From positions 28,789,045 through 28,853,044 of the forward strand of contig OY282558.1 in NCBI GenBank assembly GCA_958295665.1: a DNA stretch of 64,000 bases, given 5' to 3'. Each line of letters opens with the position of its first letter. Position 1 is the stretch's first letter. The notes under the pieces were generated by a model. It was not told the origin of the DNA and made no database searches. It saw only the letters and a program-made list of their open reading frames with translations. A program made the translations under genes and the position numbers. Of the stretch, positions 36,564 through 47,534 are shown piece by piece. This DNA comes from Tipula vernalis (lineage: Eukaryota > Arthropoda > Insecta > Diptera > Tipulidae).

Positions 36564-36792
36564 GGCTGGTTATTATGAACAATAGATTATACCTAAAAAT
36601 TATGAAGCTACTAATAAATAGAAATTATAGAGATACTATTTAAAACTGTAACAAAAAATTTGAATCTACCCCCAAAAAATTAACAAATTCAGGCGAAACT
36701 ATATAACCTTAGAAAAGTGAGAGGTATTTCAACCAATCAGCGTGCTGAATTTTAATGCTTTATAAGCAAGTTGGCGTTTTCGTTATTATCAG

Positions 36793-36975
36793 ACGTAATA
36801 TAACTAGTGGTCCGCTTATTATCGATAATTTTTTTCAAATGTCACGAATGCGTATCCCAGCGACGAAAATGCAACGAGTGCGCAGCACGAGTTGCATTTT
36901 CTAAAGCTTGGGATACGCATGAGTGACATTTGGAAAAAATTATCGATTCTTAAGAGGACCACGAGTTATATTTGG
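36793..36975. mobile_element. Fold-back element of about 180 bp
   Basis: Interrupted palindrome. The left arm contains GTGGTCC, TTATCGATAATTTTTT, CAAATGTCAC, CGTATCCCA and AAAATGCAACGAGTGCG. The right arm has the inverse: CGAGTTGCATTTT, TGGGATACGCATGAGTGAC, ATTTGGAAAAAATTATCGAT and GGACCAC. It lies between G4 and the Crypton remnant. No coding content. A miniature inverted-repeat transposon is most likely. Confidence 0.8.
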
Positions 36976-37089
36976 GTGGAGAATATAATGAATTGGTGTG
37001 AAAGATAAAACTTAAATTCACAACATGAAAGATTATATTTGTAATAACAATTATTTATTATGCAAGAATACCATTGAAACATATTATAT

Positions 37090-37524
37090 TTAGAACTGAC
37101 AGTTGTTGAAGGTACAATTTTCAAATCGGAATTGTCCTTCATTTTTGTTGTTAATTTTAGATGAAACGATTGGGTTTACAGCTTTTGATGGCTCAGCAGA
37201 ACTTCCTCGCATCTTTTCTAGAATATTGTTGTGTTGCTCTGGCTGCATATTTAAATATGCCTGAATTGAATTAGCACTGCTATGGCCGGTTATTTTAATC
37301 AATTGTTGATCTGAAATACCCGCATTTGCCATTATAGTAACCGCAGTTGATCTATGACTATGATTGGTGATTTTATTATTTTGCACATCAATTCCAATTG
37401 CCTGGGCCGTTTGTTTGGTCCATTTTGATAATTCATTGACACCTACAGGAAGATTTTTATACCACCTTCCAGTTGAATTTTTCCAGAAAGGATTGGGTGA
37501 CAGATAGTTATATAAGAATTTTGT
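37090..37524 (-). pseudogene. Crypton-type tyrosine recombinase, C-terminal fragment
   Basis: An open minus-strand frame from about 37524 to the stop at 37090 encodes LSPNPFWKN, GRWYKNLPVGVNELSKW, NHSHRSTAVTIM (H-x-x-R type catalytic block), QLIKITGHSS (Gly-His block) and NSIQAYLNM (candidate nucleophile Tyr), ending FENCTFNNCQF. This is the catalytic half of the tyrosine recombinase (DUF3504-like) of animal Cryptons, including the characteristic Cys/Asn-rich tail. The N-terminal half and the first catalytic Arg are absent, so it is truncated, yet the remaining 145 codons carry no stop. Confidence 0.85.
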
Positions 37525-37529
37525 TTTTG

Positions 37530-39350
37530 TTGTGTGTTACTTTGATTCTAATGAATTTATTTTTATTAATAAAAATCGCCAAAAATAATAAATAGTAGGC
37601 TATTGCCATAACAACGTTTTTCCCACAGCGACAATACAACAGTGTTGTATTATCACTTATTAATAACAAAAATAACAAAAAAATTGCATAGTGAAATAGA
37701 TGATTTTTAGGTATGAATTATATTCTCATAAAAATATACGTTTAAATAGACTTGAAATGTGAAAATCGATCAATAGACGTGAAAATACTTTTAATAGTCT
37801 TTTCGGTATTAAAGGTAAGTGACATACCATATAGCATACCAACCTAATAAAAATCAAGCCTCCCTTAACTTCACGCATCAACTTTAACGAGCAATAAAAT
37901 AGTATTTGTAAAGTGATATTTTTTCTTTGAAACAGTAGTACACAAAATTAGGATTCTCGCACTGTATTAATATTTGCTGTAGTTATGCTTAATAAAAAAA
38001 TTAGGGCGTAAAGGATCTTTTCCAGATTTCAGGTGTGTACAGTTGAATAAACTTGATTTATTTTTTATTTGTCCGACTTTGTTTAATATATATTATTAGT
38101 TTATGGAATTTATTAGATACCCTTAATGTAATTAGTATAATTATTTATGTTCGGGTAAAAATGTTACTCAGATTCATATATGCTGCCCTTGCCCGACAAT
38201 TTCCCGTATTCGTTCGAGAAACTATATTTCTCGGGCTTGTATCAATCAAAAATTAATTTTGTTGAACTAAACATATTATCCATCATGAATAAGTCAATAA
38301 AGTTATCTCAATAGATTTTAACTGCGACAATTAACCACAAAATAAACCATAAAAATTTGGCTTGATATTAATTATTAAAAGATATAAACAACGTTACTTT
38401 TATTTTATTTTGCAAAATTATGAATAACTAACTATAGTATAGTTTAAACATTCCGTAGTGTACCTTTTGTCGTAGTGTACCATAAGCCGTACTGAAATAT
38501 GCCGCACTAAAACATACCATAGTGTCTTATGCCGTAATGAAATGTAACAGAATGACCAGCAGCTATATTCTGAAAACAAAAAAAAGTAAAAAAAAAACAA
38601 CTGTGACGGGCAACGTGAAGCTCCTTAACGTGAACGTTTCTTTTTTTGTAAAATTGCTTTTCCGATAAAAAAACGTTCACGAACATCGAAAAAACATAGA
38701 AAACTGGAACAGGAATACAAAATATCTTTTGGCAAACTGCCGTACTCAATATTGAATATTGATAAATTATATTGTACAATATACATATAGTGGTTTCTCT
38801 TGTCTGTTAACTAAATTATTATTAATTTAATTATTAAATTCTGGAACGAATTAGATTAGTTTTAAATAGAAAAGTATATAATTATTTTGCTAAATTACTT
38901 ATTTGTCATATAAACGAAAAAACGTTTCAAAACCCCTATCAAAAAACGTGCATTTTTAAAGTTGGGAACGTGTATGATTTTCTTCAATCAGAATAGGAAA
39001 CAACGTTAATTTTGCGATTCATGTTTTTAACTTTCAAAAAAATTATAATCGTTAAATTATGTTTTTTTTTCAGAATTCAGCTGCAGGACCCCTAAAATTG
39101 ATACAATGATTTTACGTGATAATTCTTAATTTGGGAGTAATGTGCATGTTCATATCAATAATGTGCTAGTCGTTAATAACAAATACCTACCTAGATTCGC
39201 TTCGGATAAATATGAATTAGTATAAAATACAAAATACGTAAACATTCTACCGCAATAGATTTTCTTCAATAAAGTAATATAAAAGGTAGCTTAAAGTTAT
39301 CTAACGTAAAAATGGTTTCTTATCAGTAAATCTAATATAAAAAATCTCGG
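37530..39350. other. Interval without a recognisable gene
   Basis: AT-rich sequence with a small palindrome at 37632-37655 (ACAACAGTGTTGT). At 38450-38550 a degenerate short repeat appears (CCGTAGTGTACC, CGTAGTGTACCATA, CATAGTGTCTTA). An inverted pair, CGTGAACGTTT / AACGTTCACG, lies at 38629-38682. No gene seen. Confidence 0.5.
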
Positions 39351-39356
39351 TATGTG

Positions 39357-39364
39357 TATAAAAG
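39357..39364 (+). promoter_or_regulatory. Candidate TATA box upstream of G5
   Basis: TATAAAAG lies 110 bp upstream of the start codon at 39467. A second TATAAATA (39417) and an initiator-like TCAGTC (39433) lie closer, so the true start site is uncertain. Confidence 0.4.
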
Positions 39365-39466
39365 AGTAAACAAAAACACAATAGGGTAATTATGAAACAA
39401 AGTAATTTAAGTTGTTTATAAATATACATTTGTCAGTCGACGTGTTAAGTCAGGTTCGGGTACATC

Positions 39467-40206
39467 ATGTTCTCAAAAATTTCTAGTGTTATTTGTAATA
39501 AACCAATTTATAAAATTGTACTGATCGCTACTGTTATTGTGGTCGTACTAGGGGTATTACTATTGATCGGATTTAGTAAGTGGAAAATAGCTTAAGTATT
39601 ATAAGATATTGTATTATGTTATTGATGTATCTTGCAGGTAATCATTACTATTCTATAAAATGTCGTGATGCAATTGATGAGTACTCATCTAAATTAAACT
39701 ATTGTACTTCAGAGATTTTTAACTATACAGAAGGATTCAAACAACTGGAACTTTCGTTGATTCAATATAATTATACCCGGGAGTTGGGTTTTAAAATATT
39801 GAAATGTTTGTATGGTATTCAACCGGTCGACGACGATTGTGATGAAAAACCTGCAGCCGAACGATTATTCAACATACATAAAGCAATTATCGAAACCATA
39901 CAATTTATTTGTATTGATTCATATGATAAATTCACACTCATGGAGAATATTAATTTGAATCAATGCGACACAGAATCACTAAAGAACTATGATGATTGCA
40001 TAAAATTGCAGCAACATTATAAGAACGTAACAGAACTGAATTCATTCTTGAATCGGAATATTTGCCGAAGTTTTGATATAAAACGTTTCTGTAATAAAAA
40101 ATTAAATTTGTGTTTCAGTATCGAACAAATGCAACTAATAGAGTCAGCGTACATAAATTTAAAAATATCGTTCCTATGTCGTTCTACGTCCGTGGTTGAT
40201 TATTAA
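39467..40206 (+). CDS. G5: membrane-anchored, divergent DUF1397-like protein
   Basis: Exons 39467-39575 and 39638-40206 give 225 residues. Instead of a cleavable signal peptide, residues 1-16 are polar and basic (ICNKPIYK) and residues 17-35 form a strong membrane segment (IVLIATVIVVVLGVLLLIGF), which suggests a type II signal anchor with the cysteine-rich part outside. Eleven cysteines are present: C4 is missing and the C3-C5 region is shortened. N-glycosylation sites are NYT (twice) and NVT. The intron-a junction is at the usual place (phase 1) but introns b, c and d are absent. A shorter in-frame start inside the intron (MLLMYLAG) could give an alternative leader, but is less likely. Confidence 0.8.
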
Positions 40207-40376
40207 TTTTAAGCTTTAATTGAAATTATTTAACCTAGATTTTTTCATAAATATTTATGTTTACGTATATAGCTAATTTAGTTATTTTGTTGATGTAAAA
40301 TGTACATATGCTGGAGGATTTGCTTATCTATTGAAAATTATAAATATTCGTATAAACATAAAATGGAAATAATTAT

Positions 40377-40401
40377 TTATAAAAAATATATAAATATCAG
40401 T
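40377..40401 (+). promoter_or_regulatory. Candidate core promoter of G6
   Basis: TTTATAAAAAA (40376-40386) is followed by an initiator-like TCAGT at 40397-40401. The start codon at 40440 would then have a 5' leader of about 40 nt. Confidence 0.45.
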
Positions 40402-40439
40402 ATCGATTAGATTTTAATTTAGTACTTATTTACACAAAC

Positions 40440-41116
40440 ATGTATTCAGTTTGGTTTATTGTATTATGTGCGATTTTAAATTGTGCAACTGTTCGTTCGG
40501 AGACCACAGAATGTAACACAAAATTTTCGGATTTTATGGAAAATTATAACAAGTGCTTTACGTCAAGCCAGGCTATATTAACCAAACCACTTTTCTTTAA
40601 GTTACAAGAGTTATATAACAAAGAAATCACAGAAGAAGATTTTGTGCAGTATAAAGTCCAAAATTGTCCAAGATTGCATAACGGAATTGATTGTGTATTA
40701 GCGATTGATATCACCGAAGATGATAAGAAATGTGAAGCAATAGCTAGTATTTTGAACCGGTTCCGAGAAGAAAAAGTTTCATTTGGTTATATTTGTGATT
40801 TGGATAATCAACAATTTTTGGATGCATTAAGTAATGGCGGAATTAAATGCCTATTTGCACAGGAGACGTTAGGAATCTGTATGAAAAATAAGACGAAAAC
40901 ATATGACGGAGTAATCGACCGATGTGAGTGAGTATAGTACTTATAACTATATTTTGTAATACGTTTATTGTACGACTTCAAATATTTTTTAGAGCTTTAA
41001 AAATCAAAAAGGAATGCTTGGCAATGGATGAAGTGGCCTGTACCAATTCGAATGTTGATACCCATATCAGCGCTATAATAGATGCTTTGCGAAAAGATAT
41101 AAAATGTGAAAATTAA
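40440..41116 (+). CDS. G6: secreted 12-Cys protein, DUF1397-like
   Basis: Exons 40440-40927 and 40993-41116 give 203 residues. The signal peptide MYSVWFIVLCAILNCATVRS is fused to the main exon (intron a lost); intron b is also absent. Intron d is kept, splitting the codon after C9 (DRC-E) in phase 2. Twelve cysteines: TECN, NKCF, QNCP, IDCV, KKCE, YICD, GGIKC, GICM, DRCE, KECL, VACT, IKCEN at the C-terminus. One N-glycosylation site (NKT). An AATAAA lies at 41131. It starts only 233 bp after G5 ends. EITEEDF, before C3, is shared with G7 (EITEEEF), so these two are close relatives. Confidence 0.9.
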
Positions 41117-41184
41117 GCTATTCTCCTTGAACAATAAACGACAATTTAAACGGGCATCAAAGAAAAAAAATTTGTAATAGTATC

Positions 41185-41365
41185 TGTGGCGACAAACATT
41201 GGCATCAAAATTAACAAATTGGCAACAAATATAATATTTTGGAATTGAAAAAAATAATTTTTAGAAACCGAAAAAAAAACCAAGACAAATCATTAAATTT
41301 AATCGATACAAATTATTTAATATTTGATCTGTGTCTGCAAGGTTGACGAAGCAAAAATAAATCTC
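41185..41365 (+). repeat. Interspersed repeat R2, copy 2
   Basis: GGCGACAAACATTGGCATC, AACAAATTGGCAACA, AATCGATACAAATTATTTAAT and GTCTGCAAGGTTGACGAAGCA repeat the copy at 13195-13505. The following 41430-41660 contains weaker inverse matches (GTTGCCAGTTTATT, TTTGTCGCTCATTAATTTG), so this copy may form a larger fold-back. Confidence 0.75.
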
Positions 41366-41369
41366 CATT

Positions 41370-42770
41370 TTCCAGAATATTTTAAAACTAATTTCAATTT
41401 TTTAATTTTTAATTTATTTATTTATAAATTTGTTGCCAGTTTATTATTTCGATGCCCAAAAAAATTTTTTGTGTTTCGTTCCAATAGTGCCAAAAAATTA
41501 TAAATATTGCCGAATTATTATTTTGTGTTCCATTCCAATAAATTTTTGTTTGTCGCTCATTAATTTGTGCCATTTTAATTATTTTTTGTATCTCAAATAT
41601 TAATTTTTCGTGTACCGGTTTATTGCCAGCCAATGCAAATGTTAAAATCCAAATCAAGATACATAATGTATGTTTATAATACCAATTCAATAAAATTGCT
41701 TATTTTTTAGTTATATTTGAATACTCACATTTATAAAAATTTTGTCTATAAGTAATTTGAATATTTTATTGTATATTCAGTTAAAATCAATAATAAATGG
41801 AAGAGAGGGGAAACAAACAACAAATTGTTTTTTAACTTTTGAAAATTAATATTTTTACTACATATGAAAAATATTTTTCTTACTTTTTAATTATTTTCCT
41901 ACTCGTAGCAAACACTGATTTCAGCGGTACTTAAATGAATGATAACTGTCTATAGAGGAAAAACCAAAAAAATCGAAAAAAAGATTATTTTAACTTGAAT
42001 ATATGCATACTCGAAATTTTATATAGAGGATTTTTCTTTACAACTGCGTGCTCGTAGTAGCTCTATCGATTTTTGAAATTGATAGAACAGGAATATTTTA
42101 TAGAGCGAGAAACATTCAACATACTTAGCTTTTGGGCCTAATAACTAACTGGCAAAATTGTAACACAATAATCATAAAACAAATAAATGTACATTACTTT
42201 ATAAACTATAGATTAAGCAAATTTGGTTAATATTTTTTTATTAGATTTTGTTTGAATTTCTTGACCAGAATCGTACTATTTTTTTGTTAAAATAATCTTA
42301 ATATAAAAACACCATCTTGCTGTATCTATTTAAAAATCAATAACCCATCATAGATTTCTGTCATGACCTCAAGCACTGATTATTCAAAACAAAAAAAAAT
42401 AAAAATAAAAAACACATATTCGCTCCATTTAAAATGTTATCACAGATTTTCACCTTATTTCTGATGAGTAATGAATGATCTTTTAATTTTTGTTAAAATT
42501 TTTTATGCTTATTTATGTGTGTTTACATATTCAAAGAAAGTTTTAATGTACAGTACAACCAATTTGTAATTCGCTCTTATTATCGCTTATTATTGTTTTT
42601 ATTAAATTGTTGGTAGGTTAAGTTATGAAAACAAACTCTTGTATAATTATAATATAGAGTATCATTTAATTAATTAATTGGGAATAAAAAAATAACGGCG
42701 ATAACACTTTGATCTACTTAACGGATATTTTTTATTGTTTGCTTCGATATGGAATGTTCATATTAAGCCA
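41370..42770. other. Interval without a supported gene
   Basis: AT-rich. A 90-codon minus frame (41690-41418) begins with a plausible signal peptide but has no cysteine in its mature part and is built from R2-like inverted sequence, so it is not called. Confidence 0.5.
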
Positions 42771-42774
42771 TTAG

Positions 42775-42783
42775 TATATAAAT
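42775..42783 (+). promoter_or_regulatory. Candidate TATA box of G7
   Basis: TATATAAAT lies 75 bp before the start codon at 42850, compatible with a leader of about 45 nt. Confidence 0.5.
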
Positions 42784-42849
42784 CATAATTGAAATGCATG
42801 AATTTTAAGTAATCTGAAAGCGGCTGAGAAGACTCGATTTATCAACGAA

Positions 42850-43580
42850 ATGAACTTTTTAATATTTTTCACAATTTTAATTGTTGGGGCGTATGGTAAG
42901 TTGAATACATCTAACTGAAGTAGAATAATACAAGTTTTTTCCCACAGCCACCGACGATGAAGTATGCAGTGCTGAAATTATTCGTATTCGAGACGAAATT
43001 GTCGCTCACGTAAATGATAATACATTTGACTACATGAATGGTTATCATCAATTGAAGAAATTACATAACGAAGAAATTACCGAAGAGGAATTTGGAACAT
43101 TTGTGAATGGATTCTGTCCAAAAGCCTTGGATGGCACACAATTCGGGTTGGCTCAGATTCCAACCATTTCGGAAGGATGCGCTACCTATCCAGCAATGCA
43201 AATGAAGATTAATTTGCTTAAATTCTTTAGTGTTGTGTTCGGTAGATATTGTAGTGAAAATGGCAAGGGATACAAAGATGTTGTAAAGAATAAGGGCACG
43301 AAGTGTTTCTTTGATAACAACGAGTATAAAGAGTGCTTTAAAACACATAATATGCAATATTTCGCAGATGAAAATTTTAAAGATTCTAATATTTGCAAGT
43401 AGGTCCTTTCAATTTTAAATTAAATTAAATATGGTTAACGTCCTTATACTTTTTAGTTACATCAAAGTTCAATTCGACTGTGAAAATAATTTAGATAAAT
43501 GTGATAATATTGATGCAAAATCTCTCCATCATGGGGTCACCCGAGAGCTCAAAGAACAAATGAAGTGTACTTTTGATTGA
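42850..43580 (+). CDS. G7: secreted 10-Cys protein, DUF1397-like
   Basis: Exons 42850-42895, 42948-43398 and 43457-43580 give 206 residues. The signal peptide MNFLIFFTILIVGAYA should be cut near residue 16. Introns a and d are kept. Ten cysteines remain: C1 (VCSA), C3 (FCPK), C5 (GCAT), C6 (YCSE), C7 (TKCFF), C8 (ECFK), C9 (ICN), C10 (DCEN), C11 (KCDN) and C12 (KCTF). C2 and C4 are both missing, suggesting these two are normally bonded to each other. Unlike most members it has no obvious N-glycosylation site. Closest to G6 and to the relic at 30814. Confidence 0.9.
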
Positions 43581-45125
43581 TGATTTTTTTTGTTAATTTT
43601 TTGTGATTATTTTGTAATTTTGTCTTATAAAATATATTTAAATATGCCTTTGTAATACATATACGTTTTGTTTTAAAACACCAATATACAATACACTTAC
43701 ATATATTTCACATCTATGTTATTTATTAATTTGGTTTCTGGCAAGGTAGGCAAGAAAGAAGATACGCAACAACTTCAACAGCAACGTCAAGCAACATTTG
43801 CCATGGTTAGCACAAATTTGAGTGACCGCATGGGATCATGATGATATCGGCTACTCAGGTGTCTGGAAGCAGGTCAAGTCTTTAACACTAACAAACCTTT
43901 CCTTTCCTTTGGTCTTGTTATGTTGGTGTAAGGGTGTGTACGGAGGGCTCGGCGTCACCCGCGAGTAGCTTAGGCTTGATCGTATATTCTGATCAATCAA
44001 ACAATGTCGTATTCAGGAATAGCCTCTGAATAATTTTATTATAGGTGCAATTTTCTCACGTCATTTGGAACTATAACTATTGCAGAGTATAATTTCCGTA
44101 TTTCATTTTATAACTAGCATGAACCAATTCAATTGTTTCATTTTTGAATTGTCAGAAAACAAGAAATACATTTTGTATTTATTGTAGTTTAAAAGTATTA
44201 ATTTTAATCTAAATTTGAAACTTTCATTGCATGATCGTTTAAAAACTGGACAAATTTCTGTCAAACTTCGTGGCGGTACCTTAAGTCTGAGATATTTGTC
44301 TACATACTATATATTATGCGAGAAAGAATGAGAAAGACGCAAGCAAATTATTTACAAACACACATTTTGTGTCATGAATGTTTTATATAATAAACCCGTA
44401 AATTGAAACCAATACCTCAATATAATATCAATCTAGGAGGCATTGATCCGACTGTTCATTGAATAATGTTGATCGATAATTTGACAGCTAAAATATGTCA
44501 AATTTTTTAGAGAGTTAAGGAAACAAACAGCAGTTTATATGAAACTATCGTAAAATGTTTTAAAATAACCTATGTAATTTTAATAAAAATGAACGCCAGT
44601 AAAACTCAAACGGCACAAGGTTTAACATAATTGCCTTCTCGTTATGTTTTTATTTTGGGCTCAATTTTCACAAAAAAAATTACCGGCTTAGCTTAAAATG
44701 AGATTAAATGAAAACATTTCAATTAAATTTTTATTTTAAAATATTTGATAAATGTACCTATGTAATAATTAAAATAAAAATTGCATCTGTACCAATTCAT
44801 GCAAAAGATATGAACAATATTTTGACGTTCAATTGGTTTTCCTTAAGACAAAAATTACAATGAAGTTATCTAGTATTCAATCTATTGCTTTGTAAAATTC
44901 ACGACTTACAATCAATGTTTGGTAGTGTGTGGATTTTTGTGAAATAAAAGTAATTTTTATATAGATTTTCCCATGGTTTTCCTAATGACTAATACAGTCA
45001 AAGGGGTTTTTGTTGTCAAAGCAGGCCGGCTTTCTACAGTGGGAATTTTCAATCGATATTATTGTATAAATTTATGAATATTTTCAAGTAATTTAAAAAA
45101 AGCGATACTGTTTATTTATTGTCCA
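43581..45125. other. Interval without an intact gene
   Basis: The part at 43740-44030 is less AT-rich than the rest. Its minus strand holds ADIIMIPCGHSNLC and SCLPCQ, faintly RING-like but interrupted by stops. The remainder is AT-rich with nothing recognisable. Confidence 0.45.
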
Positions 45126-45129
45126 CATA

Positions 45130-45318
45130 GATTGTGATATCATCTGAGGATACCACATTATGCTTCAACCACGTCATGACCTCCCCAATCGCTACGACTT
45201 CAGCTTAGTACACGCTGCAGTAATCAGGGAGACGAATAGAAATGTTTACATTTAATTTGTCACAGAATACTCCAGCTCCCACTTTGCCAGCTAGCTTGGA
45301 GCCATCTGCCTTGGAGCC
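45130..45318 (-). pseudogene. LINE RNase H fragment
   Basis: The minus strand gives ADGSKLAGKVGAGVFC, IRLPDYCSVY, a stop, and AEVVAIGEVMTWL. These are the first two catalytic blocks (DGS and the AE Glu) of the RNase H domain found in I/R1/jockey-group LINEs. Only this domain scrap is present. Confidence 0.85.
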
Positions 45319-45673
45319 TATTATTTATCTTAACTACCTATTATCTACCTAGGAATAATTAAGTAAATATTTTAGAGAAAGTTGTGAATCATTATGGATC
45401 ACAAATTTGTGAATCATTTCAGCGGATAAATGCCTTACAACTTACGATTGCGCACATAAAAATATTTGTGCTCAGATCGCATAAAATAAATTATAAAAAC
45501 ATTATACATTTATTTTAAGAGTTTGGTTATCGCAGACACTAAGTGTATGCCAAATTTAATCAAACGCATGTCGAGGTCAAAATCTAGAATTACTGTCCTA
45601 AATCTAAAAAAATTCTAAACTACAAACTCTATTTGCGTTAGACACTCTGCTGTTAAACTCTGAGTTAGACAAA

Positions 45674-46420
45674 ATGAAATCGTTGTGTCAAATTATATTT
45701 TTGGTGCTTGCTGGTGCTTTTCTGGGTAAGAAAAAAATAATAATTTCATTTTTTAATGAGTTCGAATATTAATTTATTTTTATACTGACTGCTAGTGTTG
45801 GGCGAATGTGATGTAAATTCGGAAGTTAATCGGCTATTTAGCGAAATTTCTGCTTGCTATCAACATGTATATAATGAAACCACTCAACCTTTCGATTTCA
45901 TTAGATACTATGCGAATTTTCGATTAACGCTTGAAGAAGCCAAAGATAAAATTATCGACTATTGTAATGTATTTGAACACCAATACGAAGATTGCTTACG
46001 TTCCGCTAATTCCGCGTTAGACCAGGTTTGCAGTTCGGACAAAACCGTTAAGGAGATAATCGAAATTAACGACATTGGTTTTCAAATTGATTCTTATATG
46101 TGTGAAGGTGGGGCTCGACGTTATTTAGATTTTCTAGAAACTGATGGCCCAGATTGCTTTGCCAAGAATGATAATCATGAGACATGTTTAGATAATTATT
46201 TTGATGCTCATAAAGACGCAGAGTTTAGCAAATGCAAGTAAGTTTTGAACCAATAAATTAAATAGAATCTGTTTTATCAAAACAATTGCTACATTACAGC
46301 GCAATTGGATTAGCACTGGAATGCATCCAAGCATACGAAGATTGTGAAAACCAGAACGTCAAAATACATTTCAATGACGTGAACCGTCAACTTCAGTATC
46401 TATACGGATGTGAAAATTAA
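45674..46420 (+). CDS. G8: secreted 12-Cys protein, DUF1397-like
   Basis: Exons 45674-45725, 45796-46237 and 46300-46420 give 204 residues. The signal peptide MKSLCQIIFLVLAGAFLVLG should be cut just before GECD. All twelve cysteines are present: ECD, SACY, DYCN, EDCL, QVCS, YMCE, DGPDC, ETCL, SKCN, LECI, EDCE, YGCEN at the C-terminus. The C3-C5 and C6-C8 spacing is the closest in this cluster to the DUF1397 pattern. One N-glycosylation site (NET). Introns a and d are kept. AATAAA occurs just after the stop (46430). Confidence 0.92.
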
Positions 46421-46471
46421 TTTTTGTTGTAAATAAATTTAATTGCGTAATTTGTATAAATAAAAATATAC

Positions 46472-47530
46472 AGTGTATCACGTTAATATCCGGACAAAGT
46501 TAAATCAACTAAATAAATTGAATTTTTTTATAGTAAATATTTTTTTCGTTAATTATTTTAATACTTTATTTTGGAATAAATTGTTTCCATAAAATAGAAA
46601 ACAAAATTCGATATAATCAAAAAAAAAAAAAAAAGTGTTGCAAAATTATCCGGACAAAATTCATTGTATAAAAAGCAACGCTCTATATTAAATTACAATT
46701 GAATTCTCGTATTTGGTGTGATGCCGTTTGTTTCTCAAAACCTGTCTCACACGAGTTAGCATAAATGAAACTTGATTTTTCGAGTAATCCGCGACACTTT
46801 TACCCGATTCCTCCTTAGGGACTCGTTTCAGCTCATTCTTTTTTTCCAATTTCTGCCACAAATTTTTCAATCGGCTTGGACTTGCAGTTATAAAGCAGCC
46901 ATTCTCACACCATATAAGCCGAATGATTTGGATCTTATTCTGGTAAATATTGGAAGTGTCCATAGATTTAAGTAAATTAGCCCATCCATTACACCATCGA
47001 TGAACGTCGTTTGGCTTACGCTGCCATTAGATACAAAAATATTATTTTCTTTCACCGGCAAATGCAACGTTGGCCCGAAAAATTTCAGGCTTACCATCGA
47101 AGTCTAAAGCAAAACTGGTTCCGCGTTAATTTATTAATTTTATTTAAAAATGGCTTTTTACTTGCAATACGCCAATTAAATCCAAATTCGACTACAAACT
47201 TCCTTCTCGTGCTGTTTATACAGAAATATGTTTGTAGTTTTGGCACACTTATTTTTAAATATTCCCGCACAAGTCTGTCGTATAGTCATTAAGCATTTTT
47301 GGGCGCCGTTGTTATGGGATTGATTCAATCCCATAACATGTGCGGATAATTTTCTAACTCAAAGTTATCGAAATTTTTAAATTTTTGAAACACATTTTAA
47401 ATTTTTTTTATCTATTTTATGGAAAACAATTTATTCCAAAATAATTGATTGCATAATTAAACAAAATAAATAATTACTATAAAAAAAATCAATTTAATTA
47501 TTTAGAAGCATTTACGCCGGAAATAAGAGG
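46472..47530 (-). mobile_element. Decayed Tc1-like element
   Basis: Ends carry related inverted sequences: CAGTGTATCACG...CCGGACAAAG at 46472 and, inverted, CAGCCTCTTATTTCCGGCG at about 47530. Similar subterminal blocks (TTTTTTTATAGTAA; AATTGTTTCCATAAAATAGA against TCTATTTTATGGAAAACAATT) lie inside them. The minus strand between them encodes transposase scraps: FIDGVMDGLIYLN near 47000, KNLWQKLEKK near 46840 and VRQVLRNKRHHTKY near 46700, the last being the standard Tc1 C-terminus. Catalytic blocks are lost. It lies just downstream of G8. Confidence 0.8.
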
Positions 47531-47534
47531 CTGA

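Noticed and set aside
41418..41690. 90-codon minus frame with signal-peptide-like start (MNWYYKHTLCILIW...)
   Set aside because: No cysteine in the mature part, Asn/Ile-rich composition, and the DNA resembles an inverted R2 repeat. Transcript evidence would be needed to revive it.
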